A DNA stretch of 14,683 nt from an uncultured Adlercreutzia sp. Its GTDB lineage: Bacteria > Actinomycetota > Coriobacteriia > Coriobacteriales > Eggerthellaceae. The notes beneath the pieces are model-generated. The model ran no database searches, was not told where the DNA came from, and worked only from the letters and a program-made list of their open reading frames with translations. The stretch is from NCBI GenBank assembly GCA_902478715.1, contig CABSMC010000068.1:1-14683 (forward strand). The letters are read 5' to 3'. Each line of letters opens with the position of its first letter. The first letter of the stretch is position 1. Below, piece by piece: positions 1-6,278 of this stretch. A program made the translations under genes and the position numbers.

Positions 1-121
1 CGGCGAGGCCGCTGCCGCCGACGCCGTGGCCGAGGTGGCCGTCGAGGCCGCTGCCGACGTGGCCGAGGGCGCGGGCGCCGAGGTCGTGGCCGACGTTGTC
101 GCCGACGCGGTTTCCGAGTAA
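1..121 (+). CDS. rpsB: 30S ribosomal protein S2 (uS2), C-terminal tail only (partial)
   Basis: Only the last 39 codons are in the window, read from base 2 and ending at TAA 119-121. The visible peptide is low complexity, made almost entirely of Ala, Val, Glu, Asp and Gly and ending in VSE. It contains no domain that identifies a family. The S2 call is inference from synteny: rpsB directly precedes tsf in most bacteria, the gap here is only 43 bases, and tsf has no clear promoter of its own. S2 would sit in the small ribosomal subunit. An acidic Ala-rich tail goes beyond the usual S2 core and resembles the tail on bL31 further along this window. The alternative is another alanine-rich protein upstream of tsf, which is less likely. 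Confidence 0.65.
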   Translation, partial: GEAAAADAVAEVAVEAAADVAEGAGAEVVADVVADAVSE

Positions 122-164
122 CCCGACCGAGTAAGAACCACCGTTTTCCCCAAAGGAGGAATTC

Positions 165-1025
165 ATGGCTAACATCACCGCTTCCATGGTGAAAGAGCTC
201 CGCGAGATGACCGGCGCGGGCATGATGGAGTGCAAGAAGGCCCTGGCCGAGGCCGAGGGCGAGATGGAGAAGGCCGTCGACGTGCTGCGCACCCGCGGTC
301 TCGCCGCCGTGGCCAAGAAGGCCGGCCGCGCCACCAACGAGGGCACCGTCATGGCCATCGTGAACGACGCATGCACCACCGGCGCCGTGGTCGAGCTGAA
401 CTGCGAGACCGACTTCGTGGGCATGAACGAGAAGTTCAAGGCCTACGCCGAGAAGATCGCCAAGGCGGCGCTCGACGCCAAGCCGGCCGACGTGGAGGCT
501 CTCAAGGCCGCCGTCATCGATGGCGAGACCGTCGAGGATGTGGTCACCGACTGCATTCACGTGATGGGCGAGAACACGCAGCTGGCCCGCGTGGCCGTGG
601 TGGACGCCCAGGCTGTGTCCGCCTACATCCACGGCGGCGGCAAGATCGGCGTTCTGGTGACCTTCAACGTCGAGGGCATCGATCCGACCTCCGACGCTTT
701 CCAGAAGTGCGGCCGCGACATCGCCATGCAGGTGGCCGCTCTGAATCCGGTGTCCGCCACCCGCGAGGACGTGCCCGCCGACGTGGCCGCCCACGAGATG
801 GAGATCTACAAGGCCCAGGCCGCCGAGTCCGGCAAGCCCGAGGCCATCCAGGAGAAGATCGCGCTCGGCCGCATGGACAAGTTCTACAAGGAAAACTGCC
901 TCGCCGAGCAGGACTTCGTAAAGAACCCCGACCTCACGGTGGCCCAGTACGCCGACGAGTGCGCCAAGGAGATGGGTGGGAAGATCGCCATCACCGGCTT
1001 CGTGCGCTTCGCTCTGGGCGAGTAG
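165..1025 (+). CDS. tsf: Translation elongation factor Ts
   Basis: EF-Ts is the cytosolic guanine-nucleotide exchange factor that releases GDP from EF-Tu so that it can be recharged. The product is 286 residues, close to the roughly 283 of E. coli. Residues 1-55 form the N-terminal UBA-like helical domain, with a TGAGMMECKKAL segment typical of the family. The EF-Tu contact motif TDFV is at residues 82-85, where the conserved Asp and Phe disturb the Mg-GDP site. The remainder matches the core subdomains. The ATG at 165 is chosen because a near-perfect Shine-Dalgarno sequence, AAAGGAGG, ends 5 bases before it, and this start gives the standard N-terminus. The gene is presumably co-transcribed with rpsB upstream and is closed by the terminator at 1062-1087. 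Nothing in the protein looks unusual. Confidence 0.97.
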   Translation: MANITASMVKELREMTGAGMMECKKALAEAEGEMEKAVDVLRTRGLAAVAKKAGRATNEGTVMAIVNDACTTGAVVELNCETDFVGMNEKFKAYAEKIAKAALDAKPADVEALKAAVIDGETVEDVVTDCIHVMGENTQLARVAVVDAQAVSAYIHGGGKIGVLVTFNVEGIDPTSDAFQKCGRDIAMQVAALNPVSATREDVPADVAAHEMEIYKAQAAESGKPEAIQEKIALGRMDKFYKENCLAEQDFVKNPDLTVAQYADECAKEMGGKIAITGFVRFALGE

Positions 1026-1061
1026 CCGCAACTGGATGGATTTATTTCCAAAAGGAGGAAA

Positions 1062-1087
1062 GCCCGCGCGGGTGCGCGGGCTTTTTT
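1062..1087 (+). terminator. Rho-independent terminator of rpsB-tsf
   Basis: GCCCGCGC (1062-1069) pairs perfectly with GCGCGGGC (1074-1081) around a GGGT loop and is followed by six T residues (1082-1087). It lies 37 bases past the tsf stop. A strong Shine-Dalgarno-like AAAAGGAGG sits just before the stem with no credible gene after it. Confidence 0.92.
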
Positions 1088-1088
1088 C

Positions 1089-1094
1089 TATAAT
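1089..1094 (+). promoter_or_regulatory. Candidate -10 box for murA
   Basis: There is a perfect TATAAT one base after the T-run of the tsf terminator and 63 bases before the murA start. The -35 position falls inside the terminator stem and has no recognisable TTGACA, so this rests on the -10 match and its location between a terminator and a gene. Confidence 0.45.
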
Positions 1095-1157
1095 AGGGAC
1101 ACTTGTGAATAGTTGCATGACGCGGGGCGCTCGGGCGTCCCGGCAAAAGGACTAGAA

Positions 1158-2438
1158 ATGAACCAGGAAGTCATCATCGTTCGGGGAAACCATACCCTCA
1201 AAGGCGACGTGCGCGTCTCCGGCGCCAAGAACTCGGCCTTGAAGCTCATGGCCGCGTCCATTCTGGGGCAGGGGGAGACGATCCTGCACAACGTGCCGCT
1301 CATTTCCGATATCGAACTTATGAGCGAGGTGCTCGCGCGCCTGGGCGCCACCGTGGTGCGCGAGGGGCATACCCTGCGCATAAACACTGCCGACGTCGAC
1401 AGCTGCGAGACGCCCTACGAGCTCGTCTCGAAGATGCGCGCCTCCATCTCGGTGCTGGGGCCGCTTATCGGGCGCTTCGGCGAGGCGCGGGTGGCCATGC
1501 CCGGCGGCTGCCAGATCGGCGCCCGCAAGATCGACATGCACCTGGTGGGCTTGGAGGCCCTGGGCGTTGCGTTCGACGTGGATCACGGCGTTCTGGCCGC
1601 CACGACGCCGAATGGCCTGCGCGGCACCCACGTGTACCTCGAGTTCCCCTCGGTGGGCGCCACGGAGAACATGCTCATGGCCGCCGTGACCGCCGAGGGC
1701 CACACGGCCATCGAGAACGCCGCCTGCGAGCCGGAGATCGAGGATCTGGCGAACATGCTCAATGCCATGGGAGCCCGCGTGTCCGGCGCCGGCACCTCGC
1801 TCATCGAGATCGAGGGCGTGCCGCTCTCGACGCTCCATCCCTGCGAGCACACGACGGTGGGCGACCGCATCGAGGCGGGCACCTTCCTCGTCGGCGGCGC
1901 GCTTTCCGGAGGTCCCCTCACCGTGCACGGCATCGACCCCGCCTTTTTGCGCATGGCCATTATGAAGTTGCGCGCCATGGGCTGCGATGTCGAAACGGGC
2001 GACGACTGGATCACCGTGCGCCGCGAAGGGCCCTTGTCCTCCGTGGACATCCAGACGCTGCCGCACCCCGGCTTTCCCACCGACCTGCAGGCCCAGTTCA
2101 TGCTGCTGGCGGCCCTGGCCGACGATGTGTCGGTCATCACGGAGAACGTCTTCGAGAACCGCTTCATGTTCGCCGCCGAGCTCATGCGCATGGGGGCCGA
2201 CGTGACGCTGGACGATCACCATGCCATCGTGCGCGGCGTCGACCACTTGGAAGGGGCGCCCGTGTCCTCCACCGACCTGCGGGCGGGCGCGGCTCTCGTG
2301 CTCGCGGGCATCGTGGCCGACGGCGAGACGAGCGTGCACCACTTGGAGCACATCGACCGCGGCTATGAGGACTACGTGGGCAAGCTGGCCTCCCTCGGCG
2401 CCGATATCCGTCGCGTGTCCGCGGATTCTCTCCGCTAG
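1158..2438 (+). CDS. murA: UDP-N-acetylglucosamine 1-carboxyvinyltransferase
   Basis: MurA transfers the enolpyruvyl group of phosphoenolpyruvate to UDP-GlcNAc, the first committed step of peptidoglycan precursor synthesis in the cytosol. The product is 426 residues, normal for the family. Visible landmarks are the substrate-binding SGAKNSALK segment near residues 21-29 (K24, N25), the catalytic loop GGCQIGARKID with Cys118, and HPGFPTDLQAQF with the general-base Asp309. The fosfomycin target cysteine is present, not the Asp seen in intrinsically resistant lineages. The ATG at 1158 is chosen over an in-frame TTG at 1113 because AAAAGGA ends 6 bases before it and the protein then begins at the usual point. 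The LytR-type gene starts 8 bases after the stop, so the two are probably co-transcribed. Some genomes carry a second paralogue (murA2/murZ), so the suffix cannot be decided here. Confidence 0.96.
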   Translation: MNQEVIIVRGNHTLKGDVRVSGAKNSALKLMAASILGQGETILHNVPLISDIELMSEVLARLGATVVREGHTLRINTADVDSCETPYELVSKMRASISVLGPLIGRFGEARVAMPGGCQIGARKIDMHLVGLEALGVAFDVDHGVLAATTPNGLRGTHVYLEFPSVGATENMLMAAVTAEGHTAIENAACEPEIEDLANMLNAMGARVSGAGTSLIEIEGVPLSTLHPCEHTTVGDRIEAGTFLVGGALSGGPLTVHGIDPAFLRMAIMKLRAMGCDVETGDDWITVRREGPLSSVDIQTLPHPGFPTDLQAQFMLLAALADDVSVITENVFENRFMFAAELMRMGADVTLDDHHAIVRGVDHLEGAPVSSTDLRAGAALVLAGIVADGETSVHHLEHIDRGYEDYVGKLASLGADIRRVSADSLR

Positions 2439-2446
2439 GGGCGTCC

Positions 2447-3958
2447 ATGGCACTGCATGGCAAAAAGGCCCCTTCGGCCTCCCAGACCCGTCGCGTCTCC
2501 CGACGCGTGAACGATTCCATGATCGGCTCCCATGTGGAGCGCGGCTCCTCCGCTCGGGGGCGCCACGCTGCCGGCGCCGACCGTCCGGCCCGCGTCGACT
2601 TCTCCGACGGACGCCGCAGCCGCCGAGCCGACCGCGGCATGGTGGACCAGGTGGACGTGGGCGCTACGAGCGGCGAGAGCGACTCCGATTACGCTCGGCG
2701 CCGCGCCCGGCGCAGCTACGCCGAGGAGATTCAGGCCAAGGGGCGCCGCCGCAAGATGATCTTCTTCGGGGCGGTTGCCCTGCTCGTAGTCGTGGTGGCC
2801 GTTGTGGCGGGCACGGCGGCGTTCTTCGCCTGGTCCGATTCTCAGCTGTCCTTGGGCGACTCGAACGCCAAAGAGGCGCTGGCGGCTCCCGAGGAGGGCG
2901 CGCCCTATTACGCGCTGCTCGCCGCCGATCTCGCCAAGAACACGGCGGCTCCCTCCGCGTCTGACGAGGCCTACCTCGCCGTGCGCATCGACGAGGGCGC
3001 CCGCACGCTTACGTTCATCTCGCTGCCGCCCTCGGTGTCCGTGGAGCTTTCCGACGGCGAGCGCCACGCCCTGCGCGATGCCGCGTCGGTGGGCGGCGAC
3101 GCAGAGCTTCTCCGGGCCGCCGGGTCGCTGCTCGGGGTTCAGTTCGCCCACTTCGCGTCCACCGATGCCGAGGGCCTCGCCTCCCTGGTCGATCTGGTGG
3201 GGGGCGTGCCCGTGGAGCTGTCCGAGGAGGTGGACGACCCTCGGGCCGGCATCCATGTGCTGGCCGCCGGAGCCCAGACGCTCGACGGCGCCCAGGCGCT
3301 CACGCTTCTGAGGGCGGCCAACTACAGCGATGCAATGGGAACGCAGGCGAAGATGCGGGCCCTGTTCACGGTGAACCTGGCCGAGCGCGCCACCTCGGGC
3401 GAGGGCCTTTCCTTCCCGAGCGTGATAGCCGACGGCGCGCCCTTCGTCTCCACGGACTGGACGAGCGGCCAGCTCATTTCCTTGGGCGATGCTCTCAGCC
3501 CCCTCACGGAAGCGACGGTGTATGCTGCCGTGGTTCCCGGGCGCCTTACGACTTCCGACGAGGGCGAGGAAACCTACGAGGTGTCCGACGAGGATCTCGC
3601 CGCGATGATGGAGGCGGTGAATGCGGGCAACTCGCCAGAGAGCTTCGAGGGCAACCTTGCCAATGTCGATCGCAGCCTCGTCACCGTGGAGGTGCGCAAC
3701 GGCAGCGGCATTCAGGGAGCGGCGGCCCGCTGCGGCGAGCTTCTGACCTCGGCGGGCTACGACGTGAAATCCGTCGGCAACGTGGACGACGGCACGGTGT
3801 ACCCCGAGACGCTCGTCATCTACAAGGACGAGGCCTTCGAAATCGCCGCCAAGGCCATCGTGAGCGACCTGTCTGCGGGGCGGGTGGTGAACGGCGGCGA
3901 CTTCTACACCTTCGACACCAACGTTTTGGTGATCATCGGCACCGACTGGATCGGCTAG
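2447..3958 (+). CDS. Membrane-anchored LytR-CpsA-Psr (LCP)-type protein with LytR_C domain, divergent LCP core
   Basis: The 503-residue product begins with about 100 hydrophilic Arg/Ser-rich cytoplasmic residues, then one membrane helix (about 104-128). An extracellular LCP-like domain (about 155-315) and a LytR_C-type domain (about 411-500, starting VTVEVRNGSG) follow. LCP enzymes attach wall polymers to peptidoglycan from lipid-linked donors. The fold is suggested by YALLAAD (155-161), LAVRID (177-182), DLVGGVPVEL (249-258) and the GAQTLDGAQALTLLR stretch. Several signature residues are missing: the usual IPRD is LPPS at 193-196, and the usual Arg in the late GRxERQ segment is not in place around 298-304. 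The protein may therefore be a non-catalytic or altered paralogue. It starts 8 bases after the murA stop behind a weak AGGGG, with ATGs at 2519 and 2639 as alternatives. Membership of the family is fairly sure; the activity is not. Confidence 0.8.
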   Translation: MALHGKKAPSASQTRRVSRRVNDSMIGSHVERGSSARGRHAAGADRPARVDFSDGRRSRRADRGMVDQVDVGATSGESDSDYARRRARRSYAEEIQAKGRRRKMIFFGAVALLVVVVAVVAGTAAFFAWSDSQLSLGDSNAKEALAAPEEGAPYYALLAADLAKNTAAPSASDEAYLAVRIDEGARTLTFISLPPSVSVELSDGERHALRDAASVGGDAELLRAAGSLLGVQFAHFASTDAEGLASLVDLVGGVPVELSEEVDDPRAGIHVLAAGAQTLDGAQALTLLRAANYSDAMGTQAKMRALFTVNLAERATSGEGLSFPSVIADGAPFVSTDWTSGQLISLGDALSPLTEATVYAAVVPGRLTTSDEGEETYEVSDEDLAAMMEAVNAGNSPESFEGNLANVDRSLVTVEVRNGSGIQGAAARCGELLTSAGYDVKSVGNVDDGTVYPETLVIYKDEAFEIAAKAIVSDLSAGRVVNGGDFYTFDTNVLVIIGTDWIG

Positions 3959-3968
3959 GCGCCCTCTG

Positions 3969-3977
3969 TGTTATGAT
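3969..3977 (+). promoter_or_regulatory. Candidate extended -10 promoter for the NifU-like gene
   Basis: TGTTATGAT matches the extended -10 pattern TGn-TATAAT with one mismatch, about 40 bases before the start codon at 4019. No -35 element is recognisable, which is common for extended -10 promoters. Read-through from the upstream gene is also possible because no terminator lies between them. Confidence 0.45.
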
Positions 3978-4018
3978 GCTGGCCGATATAGGAAAACCTC
4001 TCACGATAGGAGTGACTC

Positions 4019-4249
4019 ATGGTTGAGAAGTCCGATGTGGCCGCGGTGCTGGAGCTGATCCGCCCGAGCCTGCAGGCCGACGGCGGCGACGTGCAGCTGG
4101 TGGACGTGTCCGACGACGGTGTCGTCACGGTGGAGCTGCAGGGTGCCTGCAAGGGCTGCCCCATGTCCCAGATGACGCTCGCCAATGGCGTCGAGCGCAT
4201 CCTGAAGGAGCGCGTGCCCGGCGTGACGTCGGTTGTGCCGGCGATGTAA
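4019..4249 (+). CDS. NifU C-terminal-domain (Nfu-type) Fe-S cluster scaffold/carrier protein
   Basis: This 76-residue protein is a stand-alone NifU C-terminal domain. Such proteins hold a [4Fe-4S] cluster between the CxxC cysteines of two subunits and deliver it to apo-proteins in the cytosol. The diagnostic features are the DGGDV segment (21-25) and CKGC (Cys44 and Cys47) followed by PMSQMTL. The length matches short Nfu proteins lacking the A-type domain of E. coli NfuA. The ATG at 4019 has AGGAG at 4008-4012, 6 bases upstream. No other Fe-S assembly gene is visible nearby, so the cluster donor must be encoded elsewhere. The downstream region holds two hairpins and no gene until 4447. A [2Fe-2S] form or a pure carrier role is also possible. 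Confidence 0.9.
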   Translation: MVEKSDVAAVLELIRPSLQADGGDVQLVDVSDDGVVTVELQGACKGCPMSQMTLANGVERILKERVPGVTSVVPAM

Positions 4250-4255
4250 TCTGTT

Positions 4256-4279
4256 CCGTGCGGCCTGACGGCCACACGG
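4256..4279 (+). other. Stem-loop just after the NifU-like gene
   Basis: CCGTG-c-GGCC, loop TGAC, GGCC-a-CACGG forms a 9-bp stem with one internal mismatch, starting 6 bases after the stop codon. There is no T-run, so it is not a standard intrinsic terminator. It may protect the 3' end or act with the larger hairpin 16 bases further on. Confidence 0.5.
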
Positions 4280-4294
4280 ACCACTCGACGCTGC

Positions 4295-4395
4295 GAGGCT
4301 CTGACGCATTTCATATTCACCCTTGTTTTGCACTCGGCGTTGGCCGAAGCCAACTTGGTGCAAAGGCGGGCGAATCTGAAACGCGTCAGAGCCTC
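4295..4395. repeat. 101-nt imperfect palindrome (single long hairpin)
   Basis: The outer arms GAGGCTCTGACGC (4295-4307) and GCGTCAGAGCCTC (4383-4395) are perfect 13-bp inverted repeats. Inside, 4309-4318 pairs with 4372-4381 (9 of 10), CCC with GGG, TTTGCAC (4327-4333) with GTGCAAA (4358-4364), and GTTGGC with GCCAAC around a CGAA loop. There is no T-run or coding potential. CGCTG occurs one base outside each end (4289-4293 and 4397-4401), possibly a short target duplication. The shape fits a REP- or MITE-like intergenic element or a structured RNA; copy number cannot be judged from one window. Confidence 0.75.
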
Positions 4396-4446
4396 TCGCT
4401 GACTTTGCCAATTAAGCGTTTGTTCGTAGAGATGAGAGGCTGGTGT

Positions 4447-4737
4447 ATGGAAGGGTGCTGGAGCCGTCGCGGGTGCGATGACGAGATGCAGGGGCGCTGT
4501 CCGCACAACGTGCCGGGGGAGCCGTGTCCGGCGGACTGCCATTACGCGGCGTGCCATCGACCGACCCATGTGGTGTGCGAGGACTTCGGGGTGCTTCTAA
4601 ACCCGAATCGCGATTACGATGCGGCGGTCAAGCAGGTGTGCCGCTTCTGCGAGCACTTCCTTGTGAATGGGCCGGACATCGACCCGGAAACGTGTACGCG
4701 CGACAAATTCAGCGGCCGCAACCGCTTTCTCCTTTAG
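4447..4737 (+). CDS. Cysteine-rich small protein, function unknown
   Basis: I do not recognise this family. The product has 96 residues and ten cysteines (4, 10, 18, 27, 31, 36, 44, 65, 68, 83). They include CPADC (27-31), a CHRPTHVVC stretch (36-44) and CRFC (65-68), with several histidines nearby. This pattern suggests a zinc- or iron-sulfur-binding protein. There is no signal peptide or membrane helix, so it is likely cytosolic. The ATG at 4447 is preferred because AGAGG (4435-4439) lies 7 bases upstream; the in-frame ATG at 4432 has no good ribosome site. An open frame running further upstream would read through the palindrome at 4295-4395 and is unlikely to be translated. It lies downstream of an Fe-S scaffold gene, but the link is only positional. 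The cysteine density and clean ribosome site argue that it is a real gene. Confidence 0.7.
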   Translation: MEGCWSRRGCDDEMQGRCPHNVPGEPCPADCHYAACHRPTHVVCEDFGVLLNPNRDYDAAVKQVCRFCEHFLVNGPDIDPETCTRDKFSGRNRFLL

Positions 4738-4761
4738 GGCTCGACACAGATTTCGAGAAAA

Positions 4762-4915
4762 ATGGTCACAAAATCGACTTTTGGGTTTTAGGCAGGAACC
4801 CAGAAGAGAGGAAATTAATACATTAGGTTAATTTCTCGCAAAGCAGGGGAGAATCTCGTCGACATAAAGCCTTCTTTGGGACTCATTCGAACCCAGAACT
4901 CGATTTTGTGACCAT
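4762..4915. repeat. AT-rich intergenic inverted-repeat element
   Basis: The 300-base gap 4738-5037 has no supported gene but holds this element. ATGGTCACAAAATCGA (4762-4777) has a perfect 16-bp inverted partner at 4900-4915, and the arms continue inward with matching TGGGTT/AACCCA. A nested stem pairs 4778-4787 with 4797-4806 (one G-U), and another pairs GAAATTAA (4811-4818) with TTAATTTC (4828-4835). The base composition is clearly more AT-rich than the neighbouring genes. It looks like a miniature mobile or repeated element, or two inverted copies of one unit; this is inference. Confidence 0.7.
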
Positions 4916-4993
4916 GTTCTGCCGACTTTTTTGCAAAGAATGAGAAGGCGATTGGATGAGTGGGCTCGCCTTTGCGTGATTGTCAGAGGGCTC

Positions 4994-5002
4994 TGCTACA
5001 AT
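4994..5002 (+). promoter_or_regulatory. Candidate extended -10 promoter for the CxxC protein-lgt pair
   Basis: TGCTACAAT is an extended -10 (TGn plus TACAAT, one mismatch to consensus), 35 bases before the GTG at 5038. No convincing -35 is seen at the expected distance. It lies just after the AT-rich element, the only plausible place for a promoter for the next two genes. Confidence 0.45.
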
Positions 5003-5037
5003 GCAGTTCGGCAAAGGTTCAAGCGTGAGCGAAGGCG

Positions 5038-5277
5038 GTGAGAGCAGTGAAAGCGAAGGTGACCTGTCCGGCCTGCGGGGCCGATGACCTCGACGTGCGC
5101 GCCTACGACTCGCTCATGGCCTTGCGCTCCGACCTGGCGCTGTTCACGCTGACCTGTCCCCATTGCGCCGCCCGCATCTCGGCGCTTCTGACCATTCCGC
5201 CCGAGTTGCGGGAGGAAGTTGTATTTGCCGCCATCGAGCTGGGCGCTGGTATGGGCGCCCATGAGGGAACATCGTAA
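5038..5277 (+). CDS. Small double-CxxC (zinc-ribbon-like) protein translationally coupled to lgt
   Basis: This 79-residue protein has two zinc-knuckle-like motifs, CPAC (Cys10, Cys13) and CPHC (Cys40, Cys43), spaced as in a four-cysteine zinc ribbon. A hydrophobic-amphipathic C-terminal half follows. I do not recognise a named family; single-metal binding is likely, the role is unknown. The start is GTG at 5038 (or GTG at 5047), since an in-frame stop at 5026-5028 blocks anything earlier; neither has a strong ribosome site. Its stop codon TAA (5275-5277) shares its last A with the lgt ATG, so translation of lgt is probably coupled to this frame. That overlap is the best evidence that it is a real gene. 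There is no signal peptide or obvious membrane helix. Confidence 0.75.
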   Translation: MRAVKAKVTCPACGADDLDVRAYDSLMALRSDLALFTLTCPHCAARISALLTIPPELREEVVFAAIELGAGMGAHEGTS

Positions 5278-6128
5278 TGCTGAACGACATTTATCAGGGA
5301 CTCGACCCCATTGCCTTCTCGCTGGGGCCTCTGGTGGTGCGCTGGTACGGCCTGGCCTACGTGCTCGGGTTCGTCTGCGCCGCCGCCATCATCTACTTCG
5401 TAGCGAAGCGCTGGAAGCTCGGCATGAGCGAGGACAACCTGCTCACGCTCATGGTCTGGGCCATCGTCGGCGTGGTGCTGGGTGCGCGCATCGGATACGT
5501 GCTGTTCTACGGCGACGGCTACTACCTGTCCCATCCGCTGGAGATACTCGCGTTCAACCAGGGGGGCATGAGCTTCCATGGCGGTCTCGTGGGGTTGCTC
5601 ATCGGCGGCGCCGTAGCTGCCCGTATAACGCGCATCCCGTTTCTCACGTTGGCCGACTTGGGATCCATTGCGGCGCCGATTGGCCTGTTCTTCGGCCGCT
5701 GCGCCAACTTCGTGAACGGCGAGCTGTGGGGCGCGCCCACCGACGGGCCCCTTGGCGTCGTGTTCGGCGGGGCGGCCGGCATGATGCCGCGTCATCCCAG
5801 CCAGCTCTACGAGGCGGTGCTGGAGGGGCTCGTCATCTTCTGCGTCCTGTTCGCGCTCTCGCGCAAGCGGCCGCCGAGGCCCCAGGGCACCTTCCTCGGC
5901 GCATTTCTGGTGCTCTACGGCATCTTCCGCTTCCTCATCGAGTTCGTGCGCGAGCCCGATGTGCAACTGGGATACCTGTGGGGCGGCTGGCTCACCATGG
6001 GCCAAGTGCTCTCGGCACCGCTCATCGTGGCCGGCATCGCGCTGCTTATCTACGCGGCGAGGACGCGGCATCCCCAGGCCGGACCGCAGGAGATTCAGCC
6101 GCCGTCTGTCCCTGGCGATGCGGCTTAG
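5277..6128 (+). CDS. lgt: Prolipoprotein diacylglyceryl transferase
   Basis: Lgt moves diacylglycerol from phosphatidylglycerol to the lipobox cysteine of prolipoproteins, the first step of lipoprotein maturation in the cytoplasmic membrane. The product is 283 residues with about seven hydrophobic helices, as expected. Visible family motifs are RWYG (22-25), SFHGGLVG with His101, the signature GRCANFVNGELWG (Arg141, Asn144, Glu149), RHPSQLYE (172-179), the RFLIE segment (Arg218, Glu222) and LTMGQVLS (239-246). These fall where E. coli His103, Arg143, Asn146 and Glu151 lie; the match of Arg218/Glu222 to Arg239/Glu243 is likely. The ATG overlaps the upstream stop codon, and GAGGG lies about 8 bases before it. 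No terminator follows before the next promoter. All key residues are present, so it should be active. Confidence 0.97.
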   Translation: MLNDIYQGLDPIAFSLGPLVVRWYGLAYVLGFVCAAAIIYFVAKRWKLGMSEDNLLTLMVWAIVGVVLGARIGYVLFYGDGYYLSHPLEILAFNQGGMSFHGGLVGLLIGGAVAARITRIPFLTLADLGSIAAPIGLFFGRCANFVNGELWGAPTDGPLGVVFGGAAGMMPRHPSQLYEAVLEGLVIFCVLFALSRKRPPRPQGTFLGAFLVLYGIFRFLIEFVREPDVQLGYLWGGWLTMGQVLSAPLIVAGIALLIYAARTRHPQAGPQEIQPPSVPGDAA

Positions 6129-6202
6129 GTGCTCCATCGGGTTTTCTTGTAACGACGTGGTGTCACCCGGCGTTGCGGAAATCGGGGTGGCACTCCTTCC
6201 AG

Positions 6203-6208
6203 TACAAT
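6203..6208 (+). promoter_or_regulatory. Candidate -10 box for superoxide reductase gene
   Basis: TACAAT lies about 70 bases upstream of the start at 6279, in the 150-base gap after lgt. No clear -35 or TG extension is seen, so support is limited to the hexamer and its position. Confidence 0.35.
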
Positions 6209-6237
6209 ATTTCAAGGCTGCGGACAGCGCGTCTGCG

Positions 6238-6253
6238 GCTCTTTGTAAAGAGC
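6238..6253 (+). other. Leader stem-loop upstream of superoxide reductase
   Basis: GCTCTTT and AAAGAGC form a 7-bp palindrome separated by GT in the presumed 5' leader. A weaker stem with one G-U (GCGGAC/GTCTGC) lies just upstream. There is no T-run long enough for termination. It could be an operator for a redox regulator or an mRNA-stabilising hairpin. Confidence 0.4.
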
Positions 6254-6278
6254 AGCTACAAGAGATATGAGGTAGAAC

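Noticed and set aside
1113..1157. Upstream TTG start for murA
   Set aside because: It would add 15 residues outside the family's usual N-terminus, and the ATG at 1158 has its own ribosome site.
4258..4446. Upstream extension of the cysteine-rich protein
   Set aside because: This part would be encoded by the 101-nt palindrome, has no ribosome site at its start, and lacks the cysteine pattern. The ATG at 4447 is better supported.
6187..6205. Sigma-54-like TGGCAC upstream of superoxide reductase
   Set aside because: The required TTGC half at the right spacing is absent, and sigma-54 is not expected in Actinobacteriota.
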